64,000 bases of DNA from Paractinoplanes brasiliensis (GCF_004362215.1 NZ_SNWR01000001.1:930001-994000); one strand, 5' to 3'. Counted from the stretch's first letter, positions 48,503 through 59,500 are shown. Made by a program: numbers and translations. The notes: generated by a model not told the origin, from the letters alone.

Positions 48503-49822
48503 ATGAACACCTCGTTACGAAAACTCGCGACGGTAGGCGCGGTCGCCGCGCTCGCGGTCTCCACCATCACGGCCTGTTCGAACGACGACTCCAGCGCGGC
48601 CGGGGGTGACAAGTCGCTCGAGGTCGTCTACTGGAACTACGGGCCGGCCGCCGAGACCGGAAACAAGGCCACGGCCGACGCGTTCATGGCCGCCAACAGC
48701 GGCACGACCGTGACCCTGACGCCCGTCACCGGGGAGAACTGGGGCACCTACTACGCGAACGTGGCGACGCTGATCGCCTCGGGCAAGCGGCCCGACCTGA
48801 TGGTCATCTCGGGTGAGGGCGCGCAGTTCGTGCACGCGAACAACCTCGTCCGGCCGATCAACGAGTACCTCGAGAAGGACGCCGGCGCCAAGGCGATCAC
48901 CGGCGACATCGCGCAGGGCCTGATCGACGGTTTCACGGTCAAGAACGACGTCGTGACGCTCACGTACGGCTGGAACAACATGGTCGTCTACTACAACACC
49001 GACGTGTTCAAGAAGGCGGGCGTCGAACCGCCCAAGGCCGACTGGACGTGGGCCGACTTCCAGGCCACGGCCAAGAAGCTGACCGCCGACACCAACAAGG
49101 ACGGCAAGACCGACAGGTACGGCTTCACCTGGGCCAGCAACGAGATCTTCCCCGGCATCATGCCCTGGGTGGCCAACGCCGGGGGCAACCTGACCAGCGA
49201 CGACGTGTGCGCCGCGACGGCCGACACCCCGCAGGTGAACAAGGCCGTGTCGTTCCTGCGCCAGCTCATCACCGACGGCGTCTCGCCCGCCCCGATGCCG
49301 ATGAGCGACGTGTTCACCCGCTTCCAGAACGGCCAGGTGGCCATGTTCGGCGCCGGTCGCTGGCCGATCGGCACGTTCCTGCCGGCCGGCTTCAAGTCGT
49401 TCGACATCCAGCTCTACCCGAAGGGCGACACCTACAAGACCGTGTTCGGCGGCGCCGGCTACCCGATCCTCAAGTCGTCCAAGAACCCCGACCTGGCCTG
49501 GGAGTACCAGAAGTTCACGGTCAGCGAGGAGATCGAGAAGCAGTACGTGGGCACACCCGAGAAGCCCGGCGACTCGATCCCGTCGCGGCGTTCCCTCGCC
49601 CAGACCATCTCGAAGGTCGGCGTTCCGCCCGCGAACTCCGACCTCTTCTACGACAGCATCGACAAGTTCCCGACGCTCGTGCCGTACCCGGCCCCGGCCA
49701 AGTACAGCGCCTTCGAGTCGACCGTCCTGCGTCACCTTCAGCTGATCTTCGCCGGCGAGACGAGTGTCGCCGGCGGACTCAAGGCCATGCAGGGTGAACT
49801 GAGCAGCATTGTCACCTGCTGA
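48503..49822 (+). CDS. Sugar ABC transporter substrate-binding lipoprotein
   Basis: Family 1 extracellular sugar-binding protein of 439 residues. Lipobox TITACS at about residue 21-26 predicts a lipidated cysteine. Body features VVYWNYGPAAETGNKATADA, LMVISGEGAQFVHANNL and GAGRWPIGTFLPAGFK are typical of MalE-like proteins. ATG at 48503; the operator at 48425 lies in its promoter region. First gene of an importer-kinase-isomerase transcript. The ligand is unknown, probably an oligosaccharide or glycoside related to the GH116 substrate. Confidence 0.92.
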   Translation: MNTSLRKLATVGAVAALAVSTITACSNDDSSAAGGDKSLEVVYWNYGPAAETGNKATADAFMAANSGTTVTLTPVTGENWGTYYANVATLIASGKRPDLMVISGEGAQFVHANNLVRPINEYLEKDAGAKAITGDIAQGLIDGFTVKNDVVTLTYGWNNMVVYYNTDVFKKAGVEPPKADWTWADFQATAKKLTADTNKDGKTDRYGFTWASNEIFPGIMPWVANAGGNLTSDDVCAATADTPQVNKAVSFLRQLITDGVSPAPMPMSDVFTRFQNGQVAMFGAGRWPIGTFLPAGFKSFDIQLYPKGDTYKTVFGGAGYPILKSSKNPDLAWEYQKFTVSEEIEKQYVGTPEKPGDSIPSRRSLAQTISKVGVPPANSDLFYDSIDKFPTLVPYPAPAKYSAFESTVLRHLQLIFAGETSVAGGLKAMQGELSSIVTC

Positions 49823-49823
49823 G

Positions 49824-50765
49824 ATGGCCGTGCTCATGACCGAACGTCAGGCTCCCCCGGCTCCGGGCCGGGGGGCCTCCCCCCAGCGACCGGCGCGCAA
49901 GGACGGGCTCGCGGCCTTCGCGTTCCTGTCCCCCTCGATCGTCACCTTCGTCATATTCGTGCTGGCCCCGGCGGCCGGCGTGCTGTATCTGAGTTTCTAC
50001 GACTGGAACCTGTTGAGCGACGGCACCTTCGTCGGCCTCGCCAACTTCGAGCGCCTGTTCACGGATGAGCGCTTGTTGCGCGTCTACGGATCGACTGTGT
50101 ACATGGCGCTCGCCATCCTCGCGGTCAACGTCGTGCTTGGGCTGTTGCTCGCCGTTCTGCTCGAGACCCGCATGCCGAGGTGGCTGCGCGGGGTGTTCCG
50201 CCTGTCGTTCCTGTTCCCGTTCGTGATCTCGGCGGCCGCCGTCGCGCTGATCTGGCGGTTCCTGCTCAACAAAGACCTCGGGCTGGTCAACTACCTGCTC
50301 GGCACGCTCGGCGTGGACCGGATCGATTGGCTCGGCTCGTCCGTCTGGGCGCCGATCTCGATCATCATCGTGAACTCGTGGAAGACGATCGGCTTCTCGA
50401 TCCTGGTCTACATCGCCGGCCTGCAGGCGATCCCCCACCAGCTCAAGGAGGCGGCGATCGTGGACGGGGCCAACGCCTGGACCCGGTTCTGGCGGGTCAC
50501 CTTCCCGCTGCTCTCGCCGACCATCTTCTTCCTGGTCGTCATCAACACCATCAACTCGTTCCAGATCTTCGCCGAGCCCCGGGTGCTGACCCAGGGCGGC
50601 CCGGGCGACGCCAGCCGCACGATCGTGGAATACCTGTACGACCGGGCGTTCGGCGACTTCGACCTCGGCTACGCGAGCGCCATCGGCATCACGTTCATGC
50701 TCGTCCTGATCGTGCTGACCGCCATCCAGTTCCGTTTCTCGCGCAGATGGACGTTCTACGAGTGA
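49824..50765 (+). CDS. Sugar ABC transporter permease 1 (MalF-like)
   Basis: 313 residues, six helices; EAAIVDGANAWTRFWRVTFP is the EAA loop that meets the ATPase. ATG at 49824 lies one base after the previous stop; TTG at 49809 is open too but less likely. No ATPase gene is in the locus, so a shared MsiK-type ATPase elsewhere would be needed, as usual in actinomycetes. Confidence 0.93.
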   Translation: MAVLMTERQAPPAPGRGASPQRPARKDGLAAFAFLSPSIVTFVIFVLAPAAGVLYLSFYDWNLLSDGTFVGLANFERLFTDERLLRVYGSTVYMALAILAVNVVLGLLLAVLLETRMPRWLRGVFRLSFLFPFVISAAAVALIWRFLLNKDLGLVNYLLGTLGVDRIDWLGSSVWAPISIIIVNSWKTIGFSILVYIAGLQAIPHQLKEAAIVDGANAWTRFWRVTFPLLSPTIFFLVVINTINSFQIFAEPRVLTQGGPGDASRTIVEYLYDRAFGDFDLGYASAIGITFMLVLIVLTAIQFRFSRRWTFYE

Positions 50766-51589
50766 GCCGCATCCTCAGCCGGGTGGCCACGTTCGCGATC
50801 CTCGCGCTCGCCGCCCTCGCCATCACCGCACCGTTCCTGTGGATCTTCCGAGGCGCGTTCTCGGCCTCGGACGCGGAGCTCTACAAGCTGCCGCCGACCT
50901 TCGACCCGGCCAACCTGACCGCGGACAACTTCGGCCAGGTCACCGACCAGGTGCCGTACTTCCGGTTCTTCGCGAACTCGATCGTCGTGTCGGCCACGGT
51001 GACGGCGGCCCAGATCGTCACCTGCGCCACGGCCGCATACGCCTTCGCCCGCCTGCGTTTCCGCGGCAAGGGCGTGTTGTTCGCGGTGGTCGTGGGCTCG
51101 CTCATGATCCCGATCCAGGTGACGATCGTGCCGCTGTTCCTGGTCATGTCCAAGCTCGGGCTGACCAACACGCTGTGGTCGCTGATCCTGCCCGGCATCT
51201 TCAGCGGGTTCGGCATCTTCCTGCTGCGCCAGCACTTCCTGGCGCTGCCCTACGAACTGGAGGAGGCGGCCAAGCTCGACGGCGCCGGCCACTTCCGGAC
51301 GTTCGCCCGGGTCATCCTGCCCCTGTCCGGCCCGTCGATCGCCACCCTGGGCATCCTGTGCTTCACCTACTGGTGGAACGACCTGCTGCTGCCGCTGGTC
51401 ATGATCAGCGACACCGAGCGGCAAACCCTGCCGGTGGGCCTGGTGCTGCTGGCCGGCCGGTTCTCCACCGGCTCGCTGGGCACCATCGCGGCCGGCATCG
51501 CCATGGCGATCGTGCCCGTGCTCATCGTGTTCCTGGCCGCGCAGCGCTACATCGTGCAGTCGATCGCGTCCAGCGGTCTGAAGCTCTAG
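50762..51589 (+). CDS. Sugar ABC transporter permease 2 (MalG-like)
   Basis: 275 residues with six helices and the EAA loop EEAAKLDGAGHFRTFARVILP. GTG at 50762 overlaps the stop of permease 1 (GTGA). Works as a heterodimer with permease 1. Confidence 0.93.
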   Translation: MSRILSRVATFAILALAALAITAPFLWIFRGAFSASDAELYKLPPTFDPANLTADNFGQVTDQVPYFRFFANSIVVSATVTAAQIVTCATAAYAFARLRFRGKGVLFAVVVGSLMIPIQVTIVPLFLVMSKLGLTNTLWSLILPGIFSGFGIFLLRQHFLALPYELEEAAKLDGAGHFRTFARVILPLSGPSIATLGILCFTYWWNDLLLPLVMISDTERQTLPVGLVLLAGRFSTGSLGTIAAGIAMAIVPVLIVFLAAQRYIVQSIASSGLKL

Positions 51590-51597
51590 GGCCTGTC

Positions 51598-52335
51598 ATG
51601 GATGTGCTGGTAAGAGAGACGTGGTCGGGCGCAACGGCGTTCTGGCACGAGCTTCCCCGTACGCTGACCGCCGGCGCCCTCGTTCTGGCGGCTTCCGCGC
51701 CCCTGGCCGCCGCCCTCGTGTCGGCCGCGCCCGGCTGGATGTCCGCGGTCGCCCTCCTTCCGCTGACTTTGGCCCTGACCGCCGTGGCCTCGTTCGCCGC
51801 ACCGATCGCCCGGGGTGACCAAGCGTCGTCGAGTGCCCTGCGCCGGATCGACCCGGTGCTGGCGCTGTTGTTGTCGGTCGCCGGCCTGGCGCTGATCGCC
51901 CCCTGGGGCGTCGTGCCGGCCGCGGCTGTCGTGATCGTCGGGCCCTATGCGCTCGCCTACGGTGCGGTTCGGGGCAAGCGTGGCCTGGCTGCGGTACGCG
52001 GCGGGGCGATCCTCGCCGCGTACCGCCCCTCATGGGCCTTGACGTCGACAGCCCTGACCGTGCTGGCCGGATTCGCCGCGGTGGCTTCCGCCGGCGTGCT
52101 GGCCTTGGTCGCGGCCCCGCTGCTGCTGACACTGGCCGCCCGCCAGACAGCCAACCTGCTGGCCGAGATCGACGCTCGGCAGGTCGCTGTGCCGCCTCCA
52201 GACCCCGCCCTCCCTTGGGGGCCCCCGTCCACGACCAATTCTGGCGAAGTTTCCGGATCTTCGACGGCCGCCCTGTGGACGGGCGCGAACTGTGGACAAC
52301 CCAGCGACGTCCGGCGAAACGGTGTATCGGCATGA
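51598..52335 (+). CDS. Small membrane protein (DUF624-like) of the sugar operon
   Basis: 245 residues, several hydrophobic segments (ALVLAASAPLAAALVSAAP, AVALLPLTLALTAVASFAAP, LALLLSVAGLALIAPW) and a polar C-terminal tail. The position between the permeases and a regulator resembles YesL/DUF624 proteins that accompany oligosaccharide ABC importers. ATG at 51598, 8 bp after the permease stop. The tail overlaps the start region of LacI-2 in a different frame, so the true end may be earlier in evolution. Function unknown. Confidence 0.6.
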   Translation: MDVLVRETWSGATAFWHELPRTLTAGALVLAASAPLAAALVSAAPGWMSAVALLPLTLALTAVASFAAPIARGDQASSSALRRIDPVLALLLSVAGLALIAPWGVVPAAAVVIVGPYALAYGAVRGKRGLAAVRGGAILAAYRPSWALTSTALTVLAGFAAVASAGVLALVAAPLLLTLAARQTANLLAEIDARQVAVPPPDPALPWGPPSTTNSGEVSGSSTAALWTGANCGQPSDVRRNGVSA

Positions 52336-52369
52336 GCGGGCCACACAGCGACCGGCCGAGCCGCGCGTG

Positions 52370-53338
52370 GTGACGATCTACGAGGTGGCGGCCCGGGCCG
52401 GCGTCTCCACCTCTACTGTCAGCCGCGTTCTCAACGGCGCCAGAGTATCCGCCGAGTCCGAGCGTCTCGTGCGGGCCGCGGCCGAAGCCCTGGCCTTCAC
52501 CCCCAACCGGACCGCCAGCCGGTTGCGGGGGCGGCGCTCGGCCGTGATCGGGTTGATCATTCCCGACATCGAGAACCCGTTCTTCACCGCGCTCGCCCGC
52601 GGCGTCGAGAACCGGGCCAGCGCCGCCGGCTACTCGGTCGTGCTGTGCAACACCGACGAGGATCCCGACCGTGAGGCCACCTACCTCGACATCGCCGTGG
52701 CCGAGCACATGGCCGGCGTCATCCTGGCCCCGGCCGACGACGCCAGCGACGTGGGCCGCCTGGTCTCGCAGCGCAGGCCGGTGGTCGCCGTCGACCGCAG
52801 CCTGGCCCGGGCCGACGTCGACGCGGTCACCGTGGACAACCGGGCGGGTGGCCGCTCGGCCGCGGAATCGTTGTTCGCAGCCGGTTACTCGCGGGTCGCC
52901 TGCATCACCGGGCCGGTCTCGGTCGAGACCGCGCAGCTGCGCATGGCCGGCTGGCGGCAGGCCGCGACCCGGCACACCGGCTCGGCCTATCTCGACGACC
53001 TGTTGCGGTACGCCGACTACCGGGTCGAAGGCGGCCGGCAGGCCATGGCCGAGCTGCTGCGGCTGCCCGATCCGCCCGACGCGGCCGTCGTCGCCAACAA
53101 CCTGATGGCCGCGGGCGCCCTCGACGCCTTGCACGATGCCGGGCTCGACACCCCGGGCTTCGGCCTGGCCGTCTTCGGCGATCTGCCGTTCGCGTCGTTC
53201 GGGCGACGCGGCATCCGGGTCGTCGACGTCCCGGCCCGCGCGCTCGGTGAGGCCGCGGCCACCCTGCTGCTGGAGCGCATCGGCGGCGACACCAGCCCCG
53301 CCAAAACCGTTGTCCTGCGCGCGATGGAGCAGAAATGA
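52370..53338 (+). CDS. LacI-family transcriptional regulator 2
   Basis: 322 residues: IYEVAARAGVSTSTVSRVLN, hinge NRTASRLRGR, sugar-binding domain GLIIPDIENPFFTALARGVE. GTG at 52370 (or 52367) starts it. Very similar to LacI-1, but located mid-operon. Its stop overlaps the ATG of the kinase by 4 bp. It may respond to a different sugar or intermediate in the same pathway. Confidence 0.92.
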   Translation: MTIYEVAARAGVSTSTVSRVLNGARVSAESERLVRAAAEALAFTPNRTASRLRGRRSAVIGLIIPDIENPFFTALARGVENRASAAGYSVVLCNTDEDPDREATYLDIAVAEHMAGVILAPADDASDVGRLVSQRRPVVAVDRSLARADVDAVTVDNRAGGRSAAESLFAAGYSRVACITGPVSVETAQLRMAGWRQAATRHTGSAYLDDLLRYADYRVEGGRQAMAELLRLPDPPDAAVVANNLMAAGALDALHDAGLDTPGFGLAVFGDLPFASFGRRGIRVVDVPARALGEAAATLLLERIGGDTSPAKTVVLRAMEQK

Positions 53339-54771
53339 GCCTCTTTCTCGGTGTCGACATCGGCACCTCGAGCAGCAAGGGCGTGCTCGTCGACAGCGAC
53401 GGCGTCGTCGTCCGGAAAGCCGTGCGCGAGCACGAGGTCGACCGGCCGCGGCCGGGATACGTCGAGATGGACGCCGCCGTCTGGTGGACCGAGTTCCTCT
53501 CCCTCGCCAAGGAACTCACCGCAGGCGTCACGGTAAAGGCGGTCGGGGTCAGCGGCATGGGCCCCTGTGTCCTGATCACGGACAGCAAAGGCAGGCCGCT
53601 GCGACCCGCCATCCTGTACGGCGTGGACACCCGCGCCACGGCCCAGATCGAGGCGCTCACCGAGGAATTCGGCGACGAGATCCTCGACCGCTGTGGCTCG
53701 GTTCTCTCGACGCAGGCAGTCGGCCCGAAACTGCTGTGGCTCGCGGAGCACGAGCAGGTGGGCCAGAGGCTCTTCATGCCGGCCTCGTGGCTGGTCCATC
53801 AGCTCACCGGCGCCTACACGCTCGACTACCACTCGGCCAGCCAGTGCACGCCGCTGTTCGACACGCACGCACTCGACTGGTACCGCCCCTGGGCCGAGAG
53901 GATCGCGCCCGGCCTGGAACTGCCCCCGCTCGCCTGGCCCGGCGACGTGGCCGGCCTGACCGGAGAGGCGATCGCGGGCATTCCGCCGGGCACCCCCGTC
54001 ATCACCGGCACGATCGACGCCTGGACCGAGGCGGTCAGCGTCGGCGCCCAGAACCCGGGCGATCTGATGCTGATGTACGGCACCACGATGTTCCTCATCG
54101 CCACGGTCGACCGCCCGCTCACCACCCCGGCCATGTGGGGCACGGTCGGCGCCTTCCCGGGCACCCGCAACCTGGCCGGCGGCATGGCCACCTCGGGCGC
54201 CATCACGGCTTGGCTGAGCAAAACCACCCAGACCTCGTACGAGCAACTCACCAGAGAGGCCGACGCGTCCGGTCCGGGTGCTCGCGGGCTGCTGATGCTG
54301 CCGTATTTCGCCGGGGAACGTACGCCCGTGATGGACCCGGACGCCCGCGGCGTCATCGCCGGCCTGACCCTCGAGCACACCCGCGGCGACCTCTACCGGG
54401 CCGCCCTGGAAGCGACCGCCCTCGGCGTCCGCCACAACATCGAAGCCTTGCAGGCGGCGGGGGCCGACATCGACCGGGTCGTCGCCGTCGGCGGCGGCAC
54501 CCGCGGTGGCCTGTGGACCCGCGTCGTCTCCGACGTCACCGGCCTGGCCCAGGTCGTCCCGCGCGTGACGATCGGCGCGGCCTACGGCGCCGCGTTCCTG
54601 GCCGCCGGCGACCAAGACATCAACGCCTGGAACCCCGCCGCCGAGATCGTCGAGCCCGACCCGAGAAACAGGCCGGGATACGACGAGCTCTACGCGCTCT
54701 ATCACGACCTCTACCCCGCCACCCGCAGCATCACCCACTCGCTCGCCAACCGCCAACGGAGGACCCCGTGA
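53335..54771 (+). CDS. FGGY-family carbohydrate kinase
   Basis: 478 residues: GVDIGTSSSKGVLVDSDG (ATP/Mg site), GTIDAWTEAVSVGAQ and the C-terminal AVGGGTRGGLWTRVVSDVTG. Closest to xylulokinase/ribulokinase-type FGGY enzymes, so it should phosphorylate a ketose made by the next gene. ATG overlaps LacI-2; stop overlaps the isomerase start. Confidence 0.9.
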   Translation: MSLFLGVDIGTSSSKGVLVDSDGVVVRKAVREHEVDRPRPGYVEMDAAVWWTEFLSLAKELTAGVTVKAVGVSGMGPCVLITDSKGRPLRPAILYGVDTRATAQIEALTEEFGDEILDRCGSVLSTQAVGPKLLWLAEHEQVGQRLFMPASWLVHQLTGAYTLDYHSASQCTPLFDTHALDWYRPWAERIAPGLELPPLAWPGDVAGLTGEAIAGIPPGTPVITGTIDAWTEAVSVGAQNPGDLMLMYGTTMFLIATVDRPLTTPAMWGTVGAFPGTRNLAGGMATSGAITAWLSKTTQTSYEQLTREADASGPGARGLLMLPYFAGERTPVMDPDARGVIAGLTLEHTRGDLYRAALEATALGVRHNIEALQAAGADIDRVVAVGGGTRGGLWTRVVSDVTGLAQVVPRVTIGAAYGAAFLAAGDQDINAWNPAAEIVEPDPRNRPGYDELYALYHDLYPATRSITHSLANRQRRTP

Positions 54772-56405
54772 GCACCTACACCCTCCCGGCCGCGCCGTCC
54801 CGGCCCGCCGCCGAGCCGACCACCGCCTACCTCATCGCCAGCGGCGACCTGCGCCCCGCGGCCAACCGGGCCGGCTGGCCGGTCCAGCAACGGATGGAGG
54901 CCGCCGTCACGGCCGCGCTGGCCGAGTTCGGCTGGACCGTGCGCCGGGCCCACCCGTACGACGAGAACAAGGGCCACGGCTTCATCGACAGTCAGCGCCT
55001 GGGCCTCGAGGTGTTCAAGTCGATCCCGCCCGAGGCGCCCCTGATCGTGGCCGAAGCCGTGTGGCAGTACAGCCATCATGTGCTGGCGGGATTGCGCACG
55101 CACCAGGGCCCGATTCTCACGGTGGCCAACTTCGCCGGTGACTGGCCGGGTTTGGTGGGCCTGCTCGGTGTCAACGCGGGCCTGGCCAAGATGGGCGTCG
55201 GCTACTCGACGATCTGGTCGGTCGACTTCACCGACGAGTGGTTCAAGGCCGGCCTGCGCAGCTGGGTCTCCACCGGTTCGATCGTTCACGACACGTCGCA
55301 TGTCCGGCCCCTCGGCGAACAAGCGGACACCGCGGAGACCGAGCTGGGCCAGGCCTTGGCCGCGCAACTGCTGGCCGACAAGGCCATCATCGGCGTGTTC
55401 GACGAGGGCTGCATGGGCATGTACAACGCGATCATCGACGACGAGCTGATGAACCCGCTCGGCATCTACAAGGAGCGCCTGTCGCAGAGCGCGCTCTGGG
55501 CCGAGATGCAGCGGGTGCCCGACGCCGAGGCCGACGCGGTCGGGGCATGGCTGGCCGCCAAGGGCATGAAGTTCGAATTGGGTACGGACGAGGCCACCGA
55601 ACTGACCGAGGCGCAACTTCGCTGGCAGTACAAGATGTACATCGCCGCGCTGCGGATCAGCGACGACTACGGCCTGGACGCCGTGGGGATCCAGTACCAG
55701 CAGGGCCTCAAGGATCTCTCCCCCGCCTCGGATCTGGCCGAGGGGCTGCTCAACAACGCCGACCGCCCGCCGGTCACCTCGCGCGACGGCACCCGGGTGC
55801 TGTGGGAGGGGCGGCCGCTGCCGCACTTCAACGAGGCCGACGAGGGCGTGGCCGTCGACGCGCTGGTCACCAACCGGCTGTGGACCGCGATGGGCCTCGA
55901 CCCGGCGACCACGCTGCACGATGTGCGCTGGGGCGAGGAGTACGACGGCGAGTTCGTCTGGGTGTGGGAGATCAGCGGTTCGGTGCCCCCGTCGCACTTC
56001 GCGACCGGCTACGCCGAGGCGGTCGGCCGGCGGCAGGACCCGGTCTATTTCCCGCTGGGCGGCTCGACCATCAAGGGCATCAGCAAGCCGGGCGAGGTCG
56101 TCTGGAGCCGGATCTTCGTGCAGGGCAACGCCTTACACGCCGATCTGGGCCGGGCCACCGCGGTCGCCCTGCCGACCGAGGAGTCGGAGCGCCGCTCGCA
56201 GGCCACCACCCCGGCCTGGCCGATCATGCACGCCGTGCTGCACGGCGTGACCCGCGACCAGTTCATGGCCCGCCACAAGGCCAACCACCTCAACGTCGCG
56301 TACGCCCCGGACGCCGGGACGGCCGACAAGGCCCTCGCGGCCAAGGCCGCCCTGCTGTCGGCGCTCGGTGTTCAGGTCTATCTCTGTGGAGACGCAACCT
56401 GCTGA
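54768..56405 (+). CDS. L-fucose/L-arabinose-isomerase-family protein
   Basis: 545 residues of the FucI/AraA fold: LIVAEAVWQYSHHVLAG, VANFAGDWPGLVGLLGVNAG, IGVFDEGCMGMYNAIIDDEL, and the C-terminal KANHLNVAYAPDAG. Aldose-ketose isomerisation of a pentose or 6-deoxyhexose is expected; metal-binding Glu/His of the family are probably within FDEGCMGM and the HxN-type KANHLNV stretch. GTG at 54768 follows ACGGAGGACCCC and overlaps the kinase stop. Isomerase plus FGGY kinase plus importer make a full uptake-and-entry route. No aldolase or phosphate-sugar epimerase is present. Confidence 0.85.
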   Translation: MSTYTLPAAPSRPAAEPTTAYLIASGDLRPAANRAGWPVQQRMEAAVTAALAEFGWTVRRAHPYDENKGHGFIDSQRLGLEVFKSIPPEAPLIVAEAVWQYSHHVLAGLRTHQGPILTVANFAGDWPGLVGLLGVNAGLAKMGVGYSTIWSVDFTDEWFKAGLRSWVSTGSIVHDTSHVRPLGEQADTAETELGQALAAQLLADKAIIGVFDEGCMGMYNAIIDDELMNPLGIYKERLSQSALWAEMQRVPDAEADAVGAWLAAKGMKFELGTDEATELTEAQLRWQYKMYIAALRISDDYGLDAVGIQYQQGLKDLSPASDLAEGLLNNADRPPVTSRDGTRVLWEGRPLPHFNEADEGVAVDALVTNRLWTAMGLDPATTLHDVRWGEEYDGEFVWVWEISGSVPPSHFATGYAEAVGRRQDPVYFPLGGSTIKGISKPGEVVWSRIFVQGNALHADLGRATAVALPTEESERRSQATTPAWPIMHAVLHGVTRDQFMARHKANHLNVAYAPDAGTADKALAAKAALLSALGVQVYLCGDATC

Positions 56406-56470
56406 CGAACTGCTCATCTATTGCTCGTCGCGGTGTCGATCATCGAAATCTGTGAATCCTAGCGTTCTGT

Positions 56471-56503
56471 CCGGGCGGCCGGCGTGACCCGTCGGCCGCC
56501 CGG
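56471..56503 (+). terminator. Terminator of the sugar operon
   Basis: Perfect 11-bp stem CCGGGCGGCCG / CGGCCGCCCGG, 11-base loop, 66 bp past the isomerase stop. Confidence 0.8.
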
Positions 56504-56566
56504 GGCAGGGGTCCACCCTGCTTCTCCTCACCTCGGCCCGAATCGGGCCGCCTCCAAGGAGATGGA

Positions 56567-59500
56567 ATGGCAACAGGTCCACATCACCGGCGATGGCTCG
56601 GTGCCGGCATGGCGGTCGTCCTGGCCGCCGCCGGAGTGGTCGCGACTGGTGCTGGCGCCCAGGCCGCGGTCGGCAAGGAAGACAAGATCCGGCCCGAGCT
56701 GGCGGCCCAGATGGCCGAGCGCGGCGGCGGCGACTTCTGGATCAGGTTCGGCGCGAAGGCCGACCTGACCGCGGCGAGCAAGATCAAAGACTGGAACGAG
56801 CGCGGTACGGCGGTGGCCGCGGCCCTGAAGAAGGCGGCCGCGAGCAGCCAGTCCGGGGTCCGGGCCGAGCTCGACAAGGGCGGCGCCACGTACGAGTCGT
56901 TCTGGGCCACGAACGCGATCAAGGTCAGCAAGGGCTCGCCCGCCCTGGTGCAGAGCCTGGCCGCCCGGCCCGAGGTCGAGGGCCTCTACGCGCCGGCCAA
57001 GGTAGAGGCGCCCAAGGTTGTCGAGGGCAGCCAGCAGAAGGCCGTGAACGCGGTCGAGTGGGGCATCGCCAACATCAACGCCGACGACGTCTGGTCGCAG
57101 TACGGCATCACCGGCGAGGGCATCACGATCGCCAGCATCGACAGCGGTGTCCAGTTCGACCACCCGGCGCTGGTCGGCTCCTATCGGGGCAACAACGGCG
57201 ACGGCACGTTCACCCACGACTACAACTGGTTCGACGCGGCCGGCGCCTGCTCCGGCGCGCCGTGTGACACCAACGGCCACGGCACCCACACGATGGGCAC
57301 GATGGCCGGCTCCGACGGCACGAACCAGGTCGGCGTCGCCCCCGGCGTCCGCTGGATCACCGCCAACGGTTGCTGCCCGTCGGACAGCGCGCTGATCGAG
57401 TCGGGGCAGTGGATGCTCGAGCCGGCCGACTCGGCCGGGGCCAACCCGGACGCGAGCAAACGGCCGAACGTCATCAACAACTCCTGGGGCACGATCAACC
57501 CGTCGAACGAGCCCTTCATGGAGGACATCACGACGGCCTGGACGGCGTCGGGCATCTTCGGGGCGTTCGCCAACGGCAACAGCGGTCCCGGCTGCCAGAG
57601 CAGCGGCTCCCCGGGCAGCCTGGTCAGCAACTACTCGGTCGGCGCGTACGGCGTGGACAACACGATCGCCGACTTCTCGGGCCGCGGCGCCGGGCAGAAC
57701 GGCGAGCTCAAGCCGAATGTCTCGGCCCCGGGCGTGAACGTGCGCTCGACCTGGCCCGGCAACGGCTACAACAGCATCAGCGGCACCTCGATGGCCACCC
57801 CGCACCTGGCCGGCGCGGTCGCGCTGCTCTGGTCGGCCGCCCCGGTGCTGGTCGGCGATGTCGCGGCCACCCGGGCGCTGCTGGACGGCACGGCGATCGA
57901 CACCGAGAACAGCCAGTGCGGTGGCAGCGCCGACGACAACAACGTCTTCGGCGAGGGCCGGCTGGACGCGCTGAAGCTGATCGGCGAGGCGCCCACCGGC
58001 GACTCGGGCACGCTGGCCGGCAAGGTCACCGACGCCGCGACGGGCTCGGCGGTCGCCAACGCGGCCCTGACCCTGACCGGCGCGGCCGACCGCCAGCTGA
58101 CCACGGGCACCGACGGCACCTACTCGACGCGGCTGCCGGCCGGCGACTACCAGGTCGCCGTGACCGCGTACGGCTATTCGGCCAAGACCGTGGCCGCGAC
58201 CGTCACCGCCGACCAGACCACCACGACCAACGTCGCCCTGACGGCCGTGCCGACCGTCTCGGTCGGGGGCGCGGTGACCGACGGCTCGGGTCACGGCTGG
58301 CCGCTGTACGCCAAGGTGACCGTGGCCGGACCGGGCGGCGTCTCCGACTACACGACCCCCACCAACGGCCGCTACAGCTTCAAGCTCCCGGCCGGGTCCA
58401 CGTACAAGCTCACCTTCACCTCGCAGTACCCGGGCTACCAGACGGTGACCAAGGACGTGGTCGTCGGCACCAGGAACGTCACCCAGAACGTGGCCGTGCC
58501 CGCCTCGCAGGAGGACTGCACGACCGCGCCGGGCTACGAGAACTCGACCAAGGGCGACTTCCAGACGTTCGACGGCACCACGGCGCCGACCGGCTGGACC
58601 GTGGTCGACAACGCCGGCAAGGGCCAGACCTGGAAGTTCACCGACGACGGCCGGCGCGGCAACAACACCGGCGGCGACGGCGGCTTCGCCATCGTCGACA
58701 GCGACCGCTACGGCTCCGGCAACACGCAGGACACGTCGCTGGTCAGCCCCGTCGTCGACCTGACCGGGGTGGCGAACCCGGTGATCCGGTTGGACCAGGA
58801 GTACCGCCAGTACGCGCAGGAGACGGGCGACGTCGACCTGAGCCTCGACGGCGGCGCCACCTGGACGAACGTGCTCAAGCAGACGACCAACGTGCCCGGC
58901 CCGAAGCGCACCTCGGTCGCGATCCCGCAGGCCGCGGGCAAGTCCCAGGTTCAGGTGCGGTTCCACTACTACAACGCCTCGTTCGCCTGGTGGTGGAAGG
59001 TCGACAACGTCCTGATCGGCGAGCTCGAGTGCGTGCCGACCGACGGCGGCCTGGTCGTGGGTCACGTCACGGACGGCAACACCGGCGGTTACGTCAACGG
59101 GGCCACCGTGGCCGACAAGAACGACGCCGCCGTGAAGGTCACGACGGTCGCCACGCCGGACGACACCGGCCTCGCCGACGGCTTCTTCTGGCTGCTGGCG
59201 AAGCCCGGTTCGCGGACCTTCGCGGCCACGGCCGGCAACTACTCCGGCGACACCGCAACAGTCGACGTCGAGGCCGACTGGACCAGCACGGCCGCCTTCG
59301 AGCTCGGCGCCGGTCAGCTCGCGGTCACCCCGGCCGCGGTCAGCGCCGACGTCCGGATGCCGGACGGTTCCGCGGCCAAGAAGTTCACCGTGACCAACAC
59401 GGGCACCCAGCCCGTCGAGGTGAAGCTCTCCGAGCGCAGCGGCAGCTTCGACATGCTCAAGGCCGACGGCTCGAACACGACCCTGGGCGAGATCCTCGGT

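Noticed and set aside
53136..54767. N-terminal extension of the isomerase frame back to 53136
   Set aside because: It reads the LacI-2 and kinase genes out of frame; GTG 54768 with a GGAGG site is the true start.
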